From Thamnaconus septentrionalis (lineage: Eukaryota > Chordata > Actinopteri > Tetraodontiformes > Monacanthidae), in the NCBI GenBank assembly GCA_009823395.1, contig CM020510.1:13458273-13522272 (forward strand): a stretch of DNA of 64,000 nucleotides. Reading direction: 5' to 3'. The notes under the pieces are model-generated. The model was not told the DNA's origin. It saw only the letters and a list, made by a program, of their open reading frames with translations, and did not search any database. The position numbers and the translations under genes are program-made. Below, one piece after another: positions 48,311 through 62,785 of the stretch; positions within the stretch are counted from its first letter, which is position 1, and every line of letters begins with the position of its first letter.

Positions 48311-51300
48311 GGGAGCTATTTGGAAATTAAACAGAATGAGTAAATAAAACATAATAATAAACATGACACAAATTTTTACAAACCTGCAAAAGACATTTTT
48401 ATATGATATAGTTACATGTGGATCATATGTCTATTTGCCAAGTCTTGCAGGATAATTTGTCCCTAAACAATGCCTATGGTGTACTTTGCATTGACCATTT
48501 ATACATATTGGATTATTAAGGAAGGAGGCATGGGCTGCATCCACGCACGCACATTTCCAAGTTGATCTGGGATTTATGAAAGGAAATTGCGGCCGGCCAG
48601 CCAAGACTTTATGAATCGCCGTATCTTCTGCCACACTTTAATTTCCTCATTGATACCTATGCAAACATGTCATGTGGATTCTCAACGCTAGGATGCCAAT
48701 GTGCTGAGCGCATTCAAAGAGGAAGGCAAGGTAAGAAAAAACAAACAAACAGAGCAAGTCAAGACCATGCAAGAGAAGAAAAGATACTCCAAACATATTT
48801 GACAACATTAAAAACCACGGCTGATGTGGTGACATACCTGAAGCTCAGCTACCAGAGATTGCAGCATGTTTGTATTTGAGCTCGCTGGCTGTGTGTACAG
48901 GCACAGCAGTGTGTAAAGAGCTGCTGGGCTGTGTGGTCAGTGGTACATCTTATTAGCACCTGCCGGCCAAACAGGTTCACTGCACGTGAATGGCGCAGCA
49001 CAGCAAGGGCGTATAGCAATCGGGCGTCAAAGCAAACACTAAACACTCATGCGAACGAGCTGCACCCTGGCAAGCAAAAAGGGAGAAAACGGCGTGACAT
49101 CAGCCAGCAGGGAACGAAGGTCCTCACAGCCATCATATTCTCCCACCGTATCTCTTCAACAAACTGAAGCTGGCAGGCGCGAGAGAGCCAGAGAGGTCAG
49201 GACTCGGCAAACAGATAAGCTCTTCCTTAATTTCTCCAAGCTTTCCTGTGATAAGGCATACCTGTCGTGCCTCACATTGCCAGACCATAAACCACAAAGC
49301 ACTGCCACTGCCTCCCCTCTCAGGATGCCAAAGAGGGAGAGAGAGCGAGAGAGAGAGAAAAAAAAATCCATGTTTAGCTACGACCAAGGAAAAGTATGCC
49401 AACAAATCTACGATAAGAGAGGATCAGGCTGAACAGCTACATTGTGCTCGACAAAGGCAAAAGAGCAAATCAGGCGAGGATGTGATGGGGCTTGTTTTCC
49501 TGAGGAGAGGCAAATGAGGGTGATCAGTCCATTGTTACCAAGCTACTGAAGAGGGAGGAAGACTTCACATCATGTGGGTTAGACTTTCCAGGGAGCTGAC
49601 ACGTCGCCAAGTTTATGAAAAAGGAAGCGCTTTCCAATATGGTAACTCTAGAAAGAGGATGGTTGAAAAAGTTAGGAAAGTGGACACTGGATATGTAATT
49701 CCTACTTTACTCTCTCTCTTTTTTTTTTTACCTTGGACGTACATCATCTCAACAACCTGCAACCTGTTACTGAAGTTGTACCTTGATAACGTATTATCAA
49801 TCTATGTACAGTAGTTCTGCGTTTGTTTTTTACTTAAAGTAATGACGCAAACATTGGAAGTCATGGAAGGAGATTGTCCCGCAACTCATTTGTATTCTGG
49901 CCGCAACTCTAAATAGCATGATGCACAAGAATGTAGGCTGTTGTCAGTTATGGGCCAAGTCGAGCCAAAACTGAAGTGAAGTTTGATCCAATATTTTAAA
50001 ATTGCTGGACCTAGACAGCGGGCAGGATATTAAAGTCTTTATTTAAATTGATTTGCATTTTTGTATAACATAGAGTGAAACTTGCACACCCGGGTTCCAT
50101 TATGCCAGATAAAGCACTGCACATAGTTTAACTTCTACCCCCCCCCCAAACGCTGAACGCTGGTTCCAAACATCCCCCATTGCAGTACCAAATTCTACAT
50201 GCCATTTATTGTCTGAGTCCCCTGCATGTTGACTGTACCTGGGACAGATAGCATCTCATCAAGTCCTCTTTTGCGAAGCTCTGTGGCTTTCTGGGATCTT
50301 CAGAGAGCATTGGAGGCAGCACACCTGCACGGCAGACAATAGCCGTAGCTCCTACAGATCCTGTTGGTCTTTGAAGTGGCAATGGATGTAACCTCAATAC
50401 CTCGGGCTCTGTGGTTTCAGCCTTTGTGATTAGAGACAGCTTTGAGATGAGACGGCCGGAGCTTTTAAGAACGCTCAAGTGGCTGGTTGACCAGCCCTTT
50501 CTCATCAGACAAGGTGTTCTCATGGGCCGAACATAAGGAAAGTATTATGAGGATGTCTAAAGGGTTGCACGCTTGAGTGTTCATCCACCAAGGCCTGCTC
50601 TGGTAAATTTACATAGTTAATTGACAATGGGTTCGAGTCTCAAAACAAAGACTTTGAAAATATACACGTGGGAAGACAAATCACACAGGAGTTCCAAAGA
50701 GCTACAGTATGTTTGGACTGGGACGGCTGAAACACCACAAAGGCAGACATTTATATTCCGGATCAAACATGTCTGTCTCCCTTTCAGTCTGAGGTTGGAA
50801 CTAATTTTCTAACAACTGTGAAAACAGAAGATTCTTAAGCTGTTCAATTTAAAACACCACGCAATACTTTTAGCTGCCACCCAATTCTCCCAGAGATCTT
50901 TCTGTTCTAGTTCCTGCTCTGCTACACTCTCTCCTACCCTCAGCGAGCTCGACTTTCCCCAGGTGAGATAAATAGCCCCACTTCTAATTGGGAGACAGTA
51001 TCTCTGAGTAGAGCAGAAAAACAGGTTTGAGAAACAGGGGTGGGCGGTGGGAAGACTTTGACTGACTGGTGCAGAAGTGGATGCCTCATGTCTTGACATG
51101 GCTACTGTAAAGTGAAGTGAGTGGAAACCTCAAGGCCACAGGCATACCAGAGACTTGTTGACTGTCATCTCAGTATGCATGCGGCAAAATATGTGACTGC
51201 TTTGTATTCACCTGCTGCAACACCTCCAAGCTACAGCTAATCAAAGAGTAGGGAGGTTAATTTACTGCGTCTTTACTGGTGATATTTACTTTTGATGAGT

Positions 51301-54300
51301 AATCATGTTTCTTCTTCTCTGCCGACTAGATGTTCAATTCTCTATATACCCACCTTTCAAGACAATGGAAGCTTTAGATTTTCCCCACCTGTATATTTAC
51401 TGACCAAATCAATGACGCACACGTGTTGATAGCCTTATCGCAAAGGCAATAATTTGCCAGATGCCCCTTATCACATCAAGTCCGAAAACGGATGAGGAAA
51501 TTAATTTGTGCGCGTCACTTGACCTGACACGTCCTGTTTTATTCACTTCTTAGTCTCCTTTTCATTAAAAAAAAGAGCATGATTGCAGTTGTGCAATATG
51601 TCGAGGCACGAGGCGAGTTAAAAGAGGCAACAATCCATGAAAATTTAATTTCCTGATGCAAAGCACACTGGTCTTTTTTGTTGCAATAACTCTATTAAAA
51701 AAAAAAACAAAAAAAAACTTCTGCAAACAGTTGTAGCGTGACATCCGCTCACCAAACAGACCTCATATTCTGATCCCTGTTCTGTTTCAATTAGGACTTC
51801 ACACGGACAAGCAAACATATACTGTGCTGCATCAAAGGTGAATTAAAAGCAGATGTGTCATGTAAAAAAAACAGAAACAGTAGTGAGAGTCTGTCACTAA
51901 TGTACTCCAAACTGGGGAGAGTAAGGGAGGGGGGGGTGTACTCAAACAAGTCACCACCTACGACAAAAGCAATGGCTGATGTGAAGACCGGCAGTGATCA
52001 ACCTGAGTGGTGTAGTAAGAGCAATCAATGGCCACTCCACAACGAATGGAAGAGCAATGCCCAGGCTGATGAGGCCCTCCACCTTCTCATCCGTCCTCTC
52101 GGCCACTGCCTCAGGCGCGCATCCTCATCCACCCACCCACGCCCTGCACAGGACAGTAATGAGCCCGCGGCTAATGCATAGAACAACACAATTAGAGAGA
52201 AAAAAAAATGTTTCACTCCCCTCTCGAGCCAAGGCATTTGCATGCACTGGAGAGTTCACTGTGTTGGTGTGGATCCTGAAGAGCAAGCCTGACCAACCCC
52301 GCATCTATATTGTGTCGTATTGTGTGCGTGTGTGTGGTGTAACTCGAAGAAGCCAAACAGAGCTGACAGCTCCAGCCAGAAGCCCTCTGACCTGTGGCCT
52401 GATGGCCTTGTATAAGACGCCAGTGTTGTTTTGCGCCAGCTCCTTTTTTCTTCTTTGGCAAGGAAACATTGGCAGTTCACCACGAAACACACAAGTGCCA
52501 CACACACACACATGGATCTGTTCCAGTATGCCACACTTGGTTTGAGGTCTCAGTTGACTTAGAGGGAGAAAAAACTGTTTCCTGCTATAAAATCCTGAAA
52601 AAGGAGGTGAAGCTGAGGAACTGTTCAGCGGTCTTCTTCCCACCCATCATCATATAGGGCTTTTAGTCCAACAGGCCAAGGCTCAGATCAAGAATGGTGT
52701 CACAGAAAGCAATCCTGGCTTCCAACTTTATTGTGTGCAAGTGAAATTGCCTACACAATAGACCATTTGTTATGGCTCTTTCATTTGTCTTCTTTTTCTT
52801 TTTTCTTTGAGCCAAGAAGAAAATCATTCCTGGTGTCTGTGCTGTCCCGTCTTTCCCATTTTCTGACAGCTATTATTTCATGAAATCCGACTCCCAGTAC
52901 TCTGTACCTTTTCAATTTCCTTTTCAGCAAAACCCACATTTTTTGTCCTTGCTTCTGTCATTAATTCTTAATGCTTACTAGAATGTACCAAAACTATTTC
53001 TGTACAAAGTAATAATGCCAAACCTACACCAATCATGTCTTTTGTAACCTATTCCTATCTGGGATTGCAAAATCCCTTTGTTCTGCATCCCTGCAAGTGT
53101 TTGTTTACCCATCCCGGTGTTTAAAAGTGCAACAGACTACTAAAGAGTCCCAGAGAGCTTTAGCAGGTTTTCCTCTCCCCAAAGATAATATACACTTTAA
53201 TGTAGACAAAGAAAGGAGCTAATTGATCTGAAACTGAGTGTAATTGGTCTCTTCCTGTCCTCGGGCAGTGGGATATCTCTCAATCTACTTCAGAAAATAC
53301 CACCAGCAGCAATAATTAGCATTCGCTAGTGTGATAGTGCACTGTGGTCAATGTGCATCCGCAGGGCGTGGTTAGCCACGGGTTCAGCTACTGGGAACAG
53401 GCGACCTGACCTGTGCTAGCTTGCACACTGAAGGAAAGGCTGATAGAAATCTCTGTCTGAGGCAGTTCCCACCATAAAGTCTCAGTCAAGGGGTCATACT
53501 TCATAAGAGGAGTTACCCCATGACCTGCACTTAGCCCTCCAACAATAATTTCCTCGATTTCCTTCCGCTGCAAAATACTTTGTGTCTATATCTGTCTGGA
53601 TGACCAATTACTTTTTAAATAATTAAGTAATTTCTGCTCTTAAAATTTTGCATATATATCTAATCAAATTGACATTGTTTTCTTTTACAAGTGCTCGGTA
53701 AAATTCCTCAATGTTAATACTTTTAGTGAAACCACTAACGATTGACTCTTTCGTTAGTTGTGCATCTATTGCCCAGAGGGAGAAGCTGATTTCATCCCAG
53801 CTCCGTGGGTGTAATTCAATGGAAGAGACAAAGTAGAGCAAGATATTTAATTTGATCTATGAGGTGCAAAGGCAGATAATTCACGGCACACAGTAAAAGC
53901 TACAATAAAACAAATGAACCAAGACTTAAACGCGCCTTGTGCTACTGCGGTGACATGACCTACATCTGTAGAGAAGAGGAATGCTGATCCTTATCTAATG
54001 TAGGATACAGCCTGAGGACAAGACAAGTCATCTTGGCACACAAACCTCTGTTATTCACTGTAATCTTCTCCGCCGCAGTATTTCCAAATTCAAGAGGGTG
54101 GCTTCGCAGTCGGTGAGTGTGCAGCTCTGACTGATGCGCACGATTTGATTCATGTTACAATCTACAGGGACAGCCACAAGTATCTGATGAGATCCCAGGC
54201 AGCGTTACATAAAAGGCATTTTTGTGAGCCCTCAGCAGTCCACGGCACAGGAGCCCAGTCTCTGTATCGCCCTTCCAGACAGATGCCCAAGCGATTGTTT

Positions 54301-54453
54301 TTCTGAGCCTACTTTTCAGGGAGACAACCCAATCCCACTGCCAGCTAGCGTCACCAGCGGCCCCCTCCTTCCACCCTTGTCATTCAATCCCGTCTCTCCC
54401 TCTTTCAGGAATGCACTTCAGCCACTCTTTCTCCCTCTTTCCTCCGGGCCGTG

Positions 54454-54477
54454 GTGCCCTAGGCAGTCCTAGGGCAC
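54454..54477. repeat. perfect 10-bp inverted repeat with 4-nt loop
   Basis: The arm gtgccctagg is followed by cagt and the exact reverse complement. No T tract follows and there is no gene here, so a terminator role is not suggested. Confidence 0.9.
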
Positions 54478-57400
54478 TGTGTGTTTGGTTGTCCCAGATC
54501 TATTCATCCTATCTGGTGAAAGGGGATACATCGACCTCCTCTGTGTGCAGTGGTCTCCATCCCACGCCTCTGTCTAGTAGGAGTCAGAGATCGAGAACCT
54601 GTGATGGGAGGGGGAAGTAACTCGATGGCTGGCAAGGACACAGGCCAACACTGTTTGCCTATTAGGTAGGGGAGAGATGAGATGCTGGAACCCAGTGAAC
54701 GGAGCAGCAGGAATAATCTGCACGGCGTTTATGTCCACTGTGCCGCCACACTTTAGTCTTATCAGAGCCATCTGTTGTCCTGTCATCATCTGACTTCGTA
54801 AGGCAAAGGGAAATGGAGTAGACAATCGGGGGTGAAGTCTCTCTAGATTTCATACCGTGACTAATATACTTCCCAGATTGTTGAGGCATGCTATCCCACA
54901 ACTCGGCAGGGAACACATCCGTAAATGTCAATTTCTTTGCTATCTGGAACTACAGTGACAAATTTCAACATTGCTCGCAAAGCCCTCGATTTCCATTAAT
55001 GTACAAAACTAGGGGCAATTACAGGAGGGGTTCCTCTATTAAAAGGGGAATATATAACACCCCCTACCTCGTGAGACATGACAACATCTCTGTACCTCAC
55101 ATTACCATAATGTGCCTTCACCACATGAGCTGCAATTTGCCGAGAAAATTTCTCCCCCCACAGGTTTATTATCGTGCGTATCCATTATAAACAACAGAAT
55201 TTTCCTATCAAGTGCCTAGTCGAGGGTTGGCTGTCCTTAAAAAAAAACAGTAACTTGATCAATTAAGGCAGCAAAAACTGCATTCAGCAGTTAATCTATG
55301 TTCTTTTATGCGGGAGCAATTTGGTGCATCTTAGCGTGTGAGTAGATGTCTGCAAGTGCCACTTCATGTCAGTTCCCCCCCACGTTTTTTTCTCCGCTGC
55401 ACAAGCGGAACAATAGGCCCAATTAAGATAAAGCTCCATAATTACATTTAGAGCTAGTCCAAGGAAGCATGTCATTTCAATGACAATGTTTAATTCGAAG
55501 GGCGGCGTCGAGAAATCTCAATGTGGCTTCAGCTGACTCCAGCATTCCTGTATAGGCAAGGGAGAGAAAGTCTAATATCTTTAAAATGAATCTCATAAAC
55601 TCAGACATATGCCAAACCATTGTGTGTTTAATTAGGTGGAGAATACGACAAGAAGGCCAAAATAATTCAACTGCATGAACCAATTATCATTTAAGTTATT
55701 TAAGTAACTATGCACCACCAATACAAAGCATCTTAGTAGGTGGGAATCCTTTTATAATTTAGCCTTCAGCCCCTATTGACTTTATTGCAGTTGCATTTCA
55801 GTAACTCAGTTTGGTTTATGTTACCAAGTCAAACAGGATTTTCGCTCTGTAGAAAGTCTCACTACAAAGGGAATTAGCCCTCAAAAATCCTTGAAACCCA
55901 GTGGTTACCAGACGGTGCATCAAATCTGTCTGCCTGAATTTTGTTGAACTGCCTGTGATTTCTATGGGTTAATGAAGGTGTGGATGTTCACTTGGTGTGT
56001 ATCCTATATAGAATGAATGCAGCAAAGCCATTGCCTGTCTGAAACCCCTCAGGATGCAGCCTTGCAAAAACCAAACTCCATGTAATTGGTTACCCGTTAC
56101 ACCTGGACCCCATTCGTGACTATACCTTGCTCAACCTTTACTGTCACTGACTGAATGACTGAGTGCTGCACCCTGTTCCCGTTGTACCAACAAGCTTACC
56201 ACACACATAGAATATTCAATTCTTAACAGTAATACAATAGCACTGGAAGAAAACCAAAATAGAAAAATGCAATTGGATTACTTTGCTGAGATGTCAAAAA
56301 TCTAGACAGCAGCTCTTAAGAACCTTTTTTCTGAAGAAGCAGAACGCAAAACAAGCATTAAAATAAAAAGTGAGTGGGTGGAAGATGGATATCTTGATAA
56401 TTAATATGTAGGTCAAAGCACCGACTTTGGTATTTCATTATCTTATTTAATTATGTATTCTGTATTTGAACCAGTCTCTCCATCAGCTTTTGATTGACCC
56501 CAACCAATAGGTGCAAGGTCACTGGAGCAAGCACGAGGACATCTCATTGAGAGAAAAAGAAACGCTTGGCTGGCACTAAATAAATAGAAATGCTTTATGG
56601 GTGTCGATGTCAGTAAAACCTCTATGAGATGGAAAGTCTGCCATTAAATAAAATTTTTTTAAAAAGCAGTCGGAGGGTAATCATCTATGAACGTTCACTG
56701 GGAGCCACTAAGGGTAAATAACAAGATAAGACATCAGACACATTTAGACTTCCATTAAAAACATTCAAATGTCAGTGATGTTCTTCCAAGAAAAACCAAG
56801 TCTTTTGTCTCAGCGCTTTTACTTTGCTTCCTTGTGGTGTTATAATGAGCTCTTAGTTTCTAGTGACTGATCAGTGAGGGGAGGTGGAGGGTTGGGAAAG
56901 GACTCTTGTCTCACTCGCCAACAACTCCTGGGAAAAAAAAAGAGACCTATTTTTGTTTGGCTGTTGACCTCCGTCTCTCAGTGCTACAACCTCTGGAGAC
57001 TCCCTCCACTCGCCATCCCTCCATTCCTCCGCCTACCCATTCCTCCCTTTATCGCTGCCTGCCCGGTAGCTATGCGTATCTGCCGATAATGTTACAAGGC
57101 TGTTCCTCAGAGCGATGCCTTGCAGAGGAGTTGGATGACAACACAGTCAGGCCAAATTGCTCACAGATGGCTTGCATCACTCGCTGTTTTCAAGAAAGCA
57201 CCATTGTTGAGTTATTTTCCCCTGGGTTCAGGTTTTTGGCTTTTTTTGGAACAGACTCCAGAGACTGTCTGGACTCACACTAAGTTGGCCTTATGCAACA
57301 TGTCTGTTGATTAATGAGACGGATTGTACATTTTGCTTTGTGATACTATACATGGCTAGCAAGACCGGTAGAGGGCACGTTACCACAGAGGGAAAACGGC

Positions 57401-59579
57401 TGCAGCAGTCAGATAAGGAAGAATTGTCTGATGTGTATGTTACTAAGTGTGAGGTAAGACGAGCAGTCACGCGGTGGTGGGTCCTGAATAGCAGCCGCTT
57501 CTGAATAAGCCTGGCGTGCGACTGACTGCGGGGCGACCTCTCCTGTCTCTCCTGACTGTTGTTTTGCATTCTTCATAATTAGAAGCGCCCAAGCATGCCT
57601 GGCATTCCTAATAGAGGTGTTTTACACTAGCGGCTGACACCATCACTCAATCCAAACCCAATGGTCCTTCCCCAAAGGTCAACAGCTCAACCCTGTCCCT
57701 CCTCCAAGCCGGCTCCTTCCCAGAGATGGGGGGGCCAGTCGTCAGTGTGACAAAGCCACACGCCTCTTTCTTTTGTTCCCTCCCTCCTGCCCCACCTCTG
57801 TAAACCTTGACAACCAGCAGCCGCACTAGGTACTAGTTATACCAAGGCTCTGTCCGTGACGGATGACTCCTGCGCTCCCTCCACCAATGAAGATGGATAC
57901 TAAGCATGAATTATTAAGCTCCGGTGCACGGCAGAATATTTTGATATGAAACCCCTCATGAATAATTCCAGTAGGGTTACCCCAGGATGAATTATATCGT
58001 CCTCAACACACTGTAGAGGGAGATGTTGCTCTTTGAATTTCGGGGCGTTCAGGTGGCAGAGGATGTTTGAAGGAATATACTGGACATAACCATCTCGCAC
58101 TGATATCGGGTGTTGCCAGTGTGTAAAGAAAAAACCTTAAGCTCCAAATGCATTTGGACAGGCAGGATTGTATATTCTCTTTGATCCAGTGGTCAAAGAC
58201 TGGTCCATAGAGAGATCACAGTGAGATAAGACGAGCATTCAATGCAGAGGGGATGGAGAGAGACTCTGATTGGTATACCAGGGTCGGAGTTGCATGTCCA
58301 ATTATCCTGCCGGCAAGGGGAGACGGGAGCAGGCCAATTAGAGGGAAAGGGGGAAGACCTCTGCCAGAGACATGGTATGTATCCCATGGAGAGACAGACA
58401 GGATGCAAGACAGAAACACAGCCAATAGAGACAAAGGAGGGTCAAATTAAGACAGAGAATTATAAAGAAAGGTCTCTCTGTAAATGCCTTCAGTAGGGGT
58501 GAGGGCGAAAAGGTTGTTTGTTAGAGTGTTGCTTTTTACTATATAACATAACATAACTCATTTGTTCACTGATATTAACATAAAAAAACAAAAAATATGA
58601 CTTCATATTTTCTGCTGACACGTAACTTGGAAAAATAACCCAGCCAAATCCATGACAGAATAATCCTAATAGGGTTATTTCTCAATTTCTCGACTATCAG
58701 AACCTATTGTTCAGGTTAATAGAGTAGTGAAGGTCTTTCACAATAAACTAATCGAATTCTTTCCAAATTAAAATATTTAACGATTAAAGAATAAGGTTGT
58801 TTAATAATACATTTAACTATAAATATACAATGCAGCATTGAGTGTTAGAAAAAAAACGGCAAAGGTAATTTGTTTTGTTTTATTCTTTTTTGTCCTCGCC
58901 CAAATTTCGAACGAAACCTCACAAGGAGTAATTCAAAAGTAATACTACCCATCATATCACCAAAACTGTGGATCCTGGCTGGTACAATTAAAAAGATGAA
59001 ATGAAAATTACTAGATTATTCAATGACTCTCCTCCACTATTTTAATGACCCGACAGTACAGTGCGCTCTTGTGTCGTCAGGTCAGGAAACTCTTCAGGAA
59101 TGTGTGGGGACTTCACAATGTCTCATTTAAGTCGAAGCAAATTGGGGGGTTTCGAGCTAAACAGCAGTGCACATCGGGGCCAAGTCAAGACCAAACAGTA
59201 GGTTTGTCATTTCAGACCAAATGTATAATTTGTGACACCACAGGAATGGAACCGCAACTCTAAACGGAAACAATGCCCGTTTGGTTTGGAAGGGGAATAT
59301 CGCTGGCCTCATGTCGGACCGATTCTGTGATCGCGCTCTGCGATAACCAAGGAATCGCTGCGCAACAATCAGGAGTATGACATTCTGCAGGTACATGTGC
59401 TGCAGATTATCATCAGCCTCAAAGACTGGAGGACAAGAGCAATCATCATCAAAGCAGCGACCCCTGTATATTTCCCCTTCTTTTTCACCGGAGGAATGCT
59501 CTCTCTGATACAAGAAGACATTAAGGCGCCACAAAAAGGATATTAAAAAACATCAGTTGTCTTTTCTTACAGCTGGCCT

Positions 59580-59870
59580 CAAGTACAAAGGCTTCTGGCA
59601 AGCCAATAATTAACCAAGGGCCCATTTCACACGCCTGCGCTGACCTCTGACCTTTTTTTTACTCACCACCACTTCCTGTAAGCATATTTAGGGTCCTGTT
59701 GTAAATGGCCCTTTGATGAAGGAGCAGCCCAGATGTTTAATACTTGCAAGTCATTAGTACTCCTTTGCTCCTTAATGCTTCATAATTTGGAGTTAAGAAG
59801 ATAAAGGTCAAGAGGGTGCCGCGGTCTGACCTGAGAAGGCCCTCGGTGCTCGATCACTGGTCAGTTTTTA
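59580..59870. promoter_or_regulatory. candidate enhancer with a perfect nuclear-receptor DR1
   Basis: It contains TAATTA (59607-59612), TGACCTCTGACCT (59641-59653; a perfect AGGTCA direct repeat with one-base spacing on the minus strand) and CTTTGAT (59711-59717, TCF/LEF-type). The surrounding sequence is not repetitive. Function is inferred from motif clustering only. Confidence 0.35.
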
Positions 59871-60957
59871 ACAAGGAGAGCCAGTGTGCCGCTAAGGAAA
59901 GGCTGGAAGGAGGGGAGAGTGCCGACGTGTGATTTCAGAATGGAGATTAGAAGTAAATGGAGAAAAAGAACCAGCTCATTAGTCTCCTAAAGCCAATACT
60001 TCTTCTGGCGCAGCCATTTTCACGGCTCATGCATAACTGTGCTCAACATAAATTGTGTGCAGAATAAGCTGAAGCCCATCACCAATTAATCATGTCAGTG
60101 TTCAATAGGTTGAAAATGAAAATACTCAGGCGTTGTGGGAGGTGAATTTGGTCAAAATGCATTGGATAATTTTGAAACTTTGGGTTTCAACTAATGTTTA
60201 TTTTGTACATTTTGCTGCTGTGTGACACTGAGGCATTTGCTGCACCCATTATTCTGAACTTCATGCTTCTGAAAGTGCCTTTTTGCATAATGAAACCTCC
60301 TGAATAATCACTGTTGTTTTTTTTTTTTTAAAAGGGTTATTTTCCAAATAAAAAATAGATTTTAATTGTTCCCTTCTATCAGGGGCTGGTAAAGCATTAA
60401 ATTACTGCAGCCACAAAAATAGGTCTGTTGTGAATCATCGTAGGCAGCTTGTTTATTGTGCGGATGAAGACATCAAATACAGACATCAATAAAAACAGCC
60501 TGAAAGCAGGACATGAACTCTGCTTTAAATAAATCATTCTTTTTCTTCACAGAGGAATTTTTCCCTTTTTAATGCTAGCAATTACAAAGCGCTGCGGACC
60601 ACTCACTCAGAGTCGTTCATCATCAAATATTAGGACTTTCACGGAACTAACCAGCACTCGTAATTCCAGCTCCTTTCCTTGCTGTGTGAAAAGTTGACAC
60701 AGATAAAATAAGATGTACTGGCGCACTACATGGAGAGAGAGTATGGAGGATTGGAGGCTGGCATCTGGGAGGATTAAGATGCAGGACTTTAACAGCCCAG
60801 CATCTGTCATTTGAGTCCTCTGGCCTGGAGGAGGCCTCGGACTGTGCATCTTTCTGATTGGAATCTGTGGGGGCACCAAAATCAATGAAGACCTCCGTTT
60901 GACAAATCAATTGTGGAGAGCAGTTGAAAGGAATTCATCATGGTCAAGTAGTTTTTG

Positions 60958-61027
<70 letters not shown>
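60958..61027. repeat. long TG microsatellite
   Basis: About 35 uninterrupted TG units, the longest microsatellite in the window. Confidence 0.97.
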
Positions 61028-61028
<1 letters not shown>

Positions 61029-62299
61029 CATCATCGCAGAGCATTACAGTGGAACGGCCACTGACAAATTAGGCATGATTGGCAGTTTCCACTCTAACCA
61101 ATCACAGTCAAGGAATTGGAATGAAGCTGCAACATGGCCGCCTGCCTCCTCAGAAGCAGACAATCAGCTGTGAATGCTTAGTAATAACGAGCGGAAAAAA
61201 CAAAATGATTATTAACAACTTAATTTCCCCCCAAAAATGAACAAACTACTTTCATTTTATGACAAAATACCTTTTTAAATGTTCCACAGGGCGCTCAAAT
61301 TGTTTGCTCTTGTGAATCTGCCTGCACATTGATTTGTGCGAGCAGACGGACGATTTGTTGACTTAGAACATTTAACAGCTTGGCTGATTTCAGATGAATA
61401 ACCAAAATGGGTGTATTGAGTCAAATAAAAAAAAGCAGAGAGCACTGAGGGGAGCAGCGTCCATCCATAAAAGGCGAAGAGATGAGAGGAGGGAATGTAG
61501 GTTACTAATCCCCCCAAATTAAAGGCATAAAAGAGATTATGTCTATCAGAGCACTCACTGCTGGGCTGGGCCGGCACACAGCTCTTCCCTCTGCTCTCTG
61601 TATGACTTGCATTACAGTTTACTCCCAGAATTTCCACCCCACTTCAGTTTCCCGTATGCACTGCAAGAGGACCTAAGATAGATTAATGCAAAAACAACAA
61701 AGCCTAAAGGCTGGCTCAAATCCTGAAACCCCATAACTGCACAAAGGTAAATGTGCACACGCTGACTCATGCCCGGCTACGTGCGCATGTGCACATTATG
61801 GATACTCCGTAATCAGCATAATAAACGTGCCATAGGAAAAGTAGGATGCTCTATCAAGGGAATATAGCCCGGGGAGGACGGCGGGTTCAATGCTATATGT
61901 GTGTAAACACTACTTGAAGACACTAGAATCCCTTCTAACACCTGTCTAAACACTGCACAGCCTTCAAATGGCTGTTTATGCTCAGCCCTATCGCCACCTT
62001 GCTTTTATCCTAGGCAGGGAAAATTCAAAATAGAAAAAAAAATCTCATCCAGCTTGTGCATATTTGAAACACACATGCCAACTGACCCAACTGGACATTA
62101 AAAAAAGAAAAGAAAAATGGACTTTGAATCTAAAGCTTGTGCTGTCCTGACTATTTCAAGTTGTGGTTGCTCACCTTTAAAGGAGACTTGTTAAGCTTTG
62201 GAACAAAGCAAAGGGCAAAAAATATTTGGCATGACTTGACATGACTCGACTTAAAAAAAAAAAAAAATACAAAAACATTAATTACACAATAATTACATT

Positions 62300-62753
62300 A
62301 GACCAAAGCGATAGCTGGAGCGAATCATATGCCGCCTGCTGTCAAAGCTAAAGCGAGAAAATGCCCTTCCAGTCTGCGGTGCACCGGCTGCTCTTTTTCA
62401 CGTAATGAAGCTCTTACGCTGCGACCACTGAAGGTGAACAGCAGCACAGACGGGTGCAAATACCTCTCGCTCCCATCTGTGTCTGCTCACCTCCTCGCAG
62501 CAGCAGCAGCAGCAGGAGCAGCAGTGTGGGAGAGCAGAGAGAGCCCGGAACGTATGACAGCGAGCAGACAACCCCGCAAGCCCGGCGTGACAGTTATTTG
62601 CATGGGACAGAAGAGGAAGGAGGGGGGGAAACTACAGAGTGCGGAAGACACCACGAAGCCACCTCGGGTCCCAGGTAATGAGAGAGCGCCGCCGCCACCG
62701 CTGCCAAAATGAGTAGGTGCGGAGAAACATGTGGAAGGACGAGTGGGTTAAAC

Positions 62754-62785
<32 letters not shown>

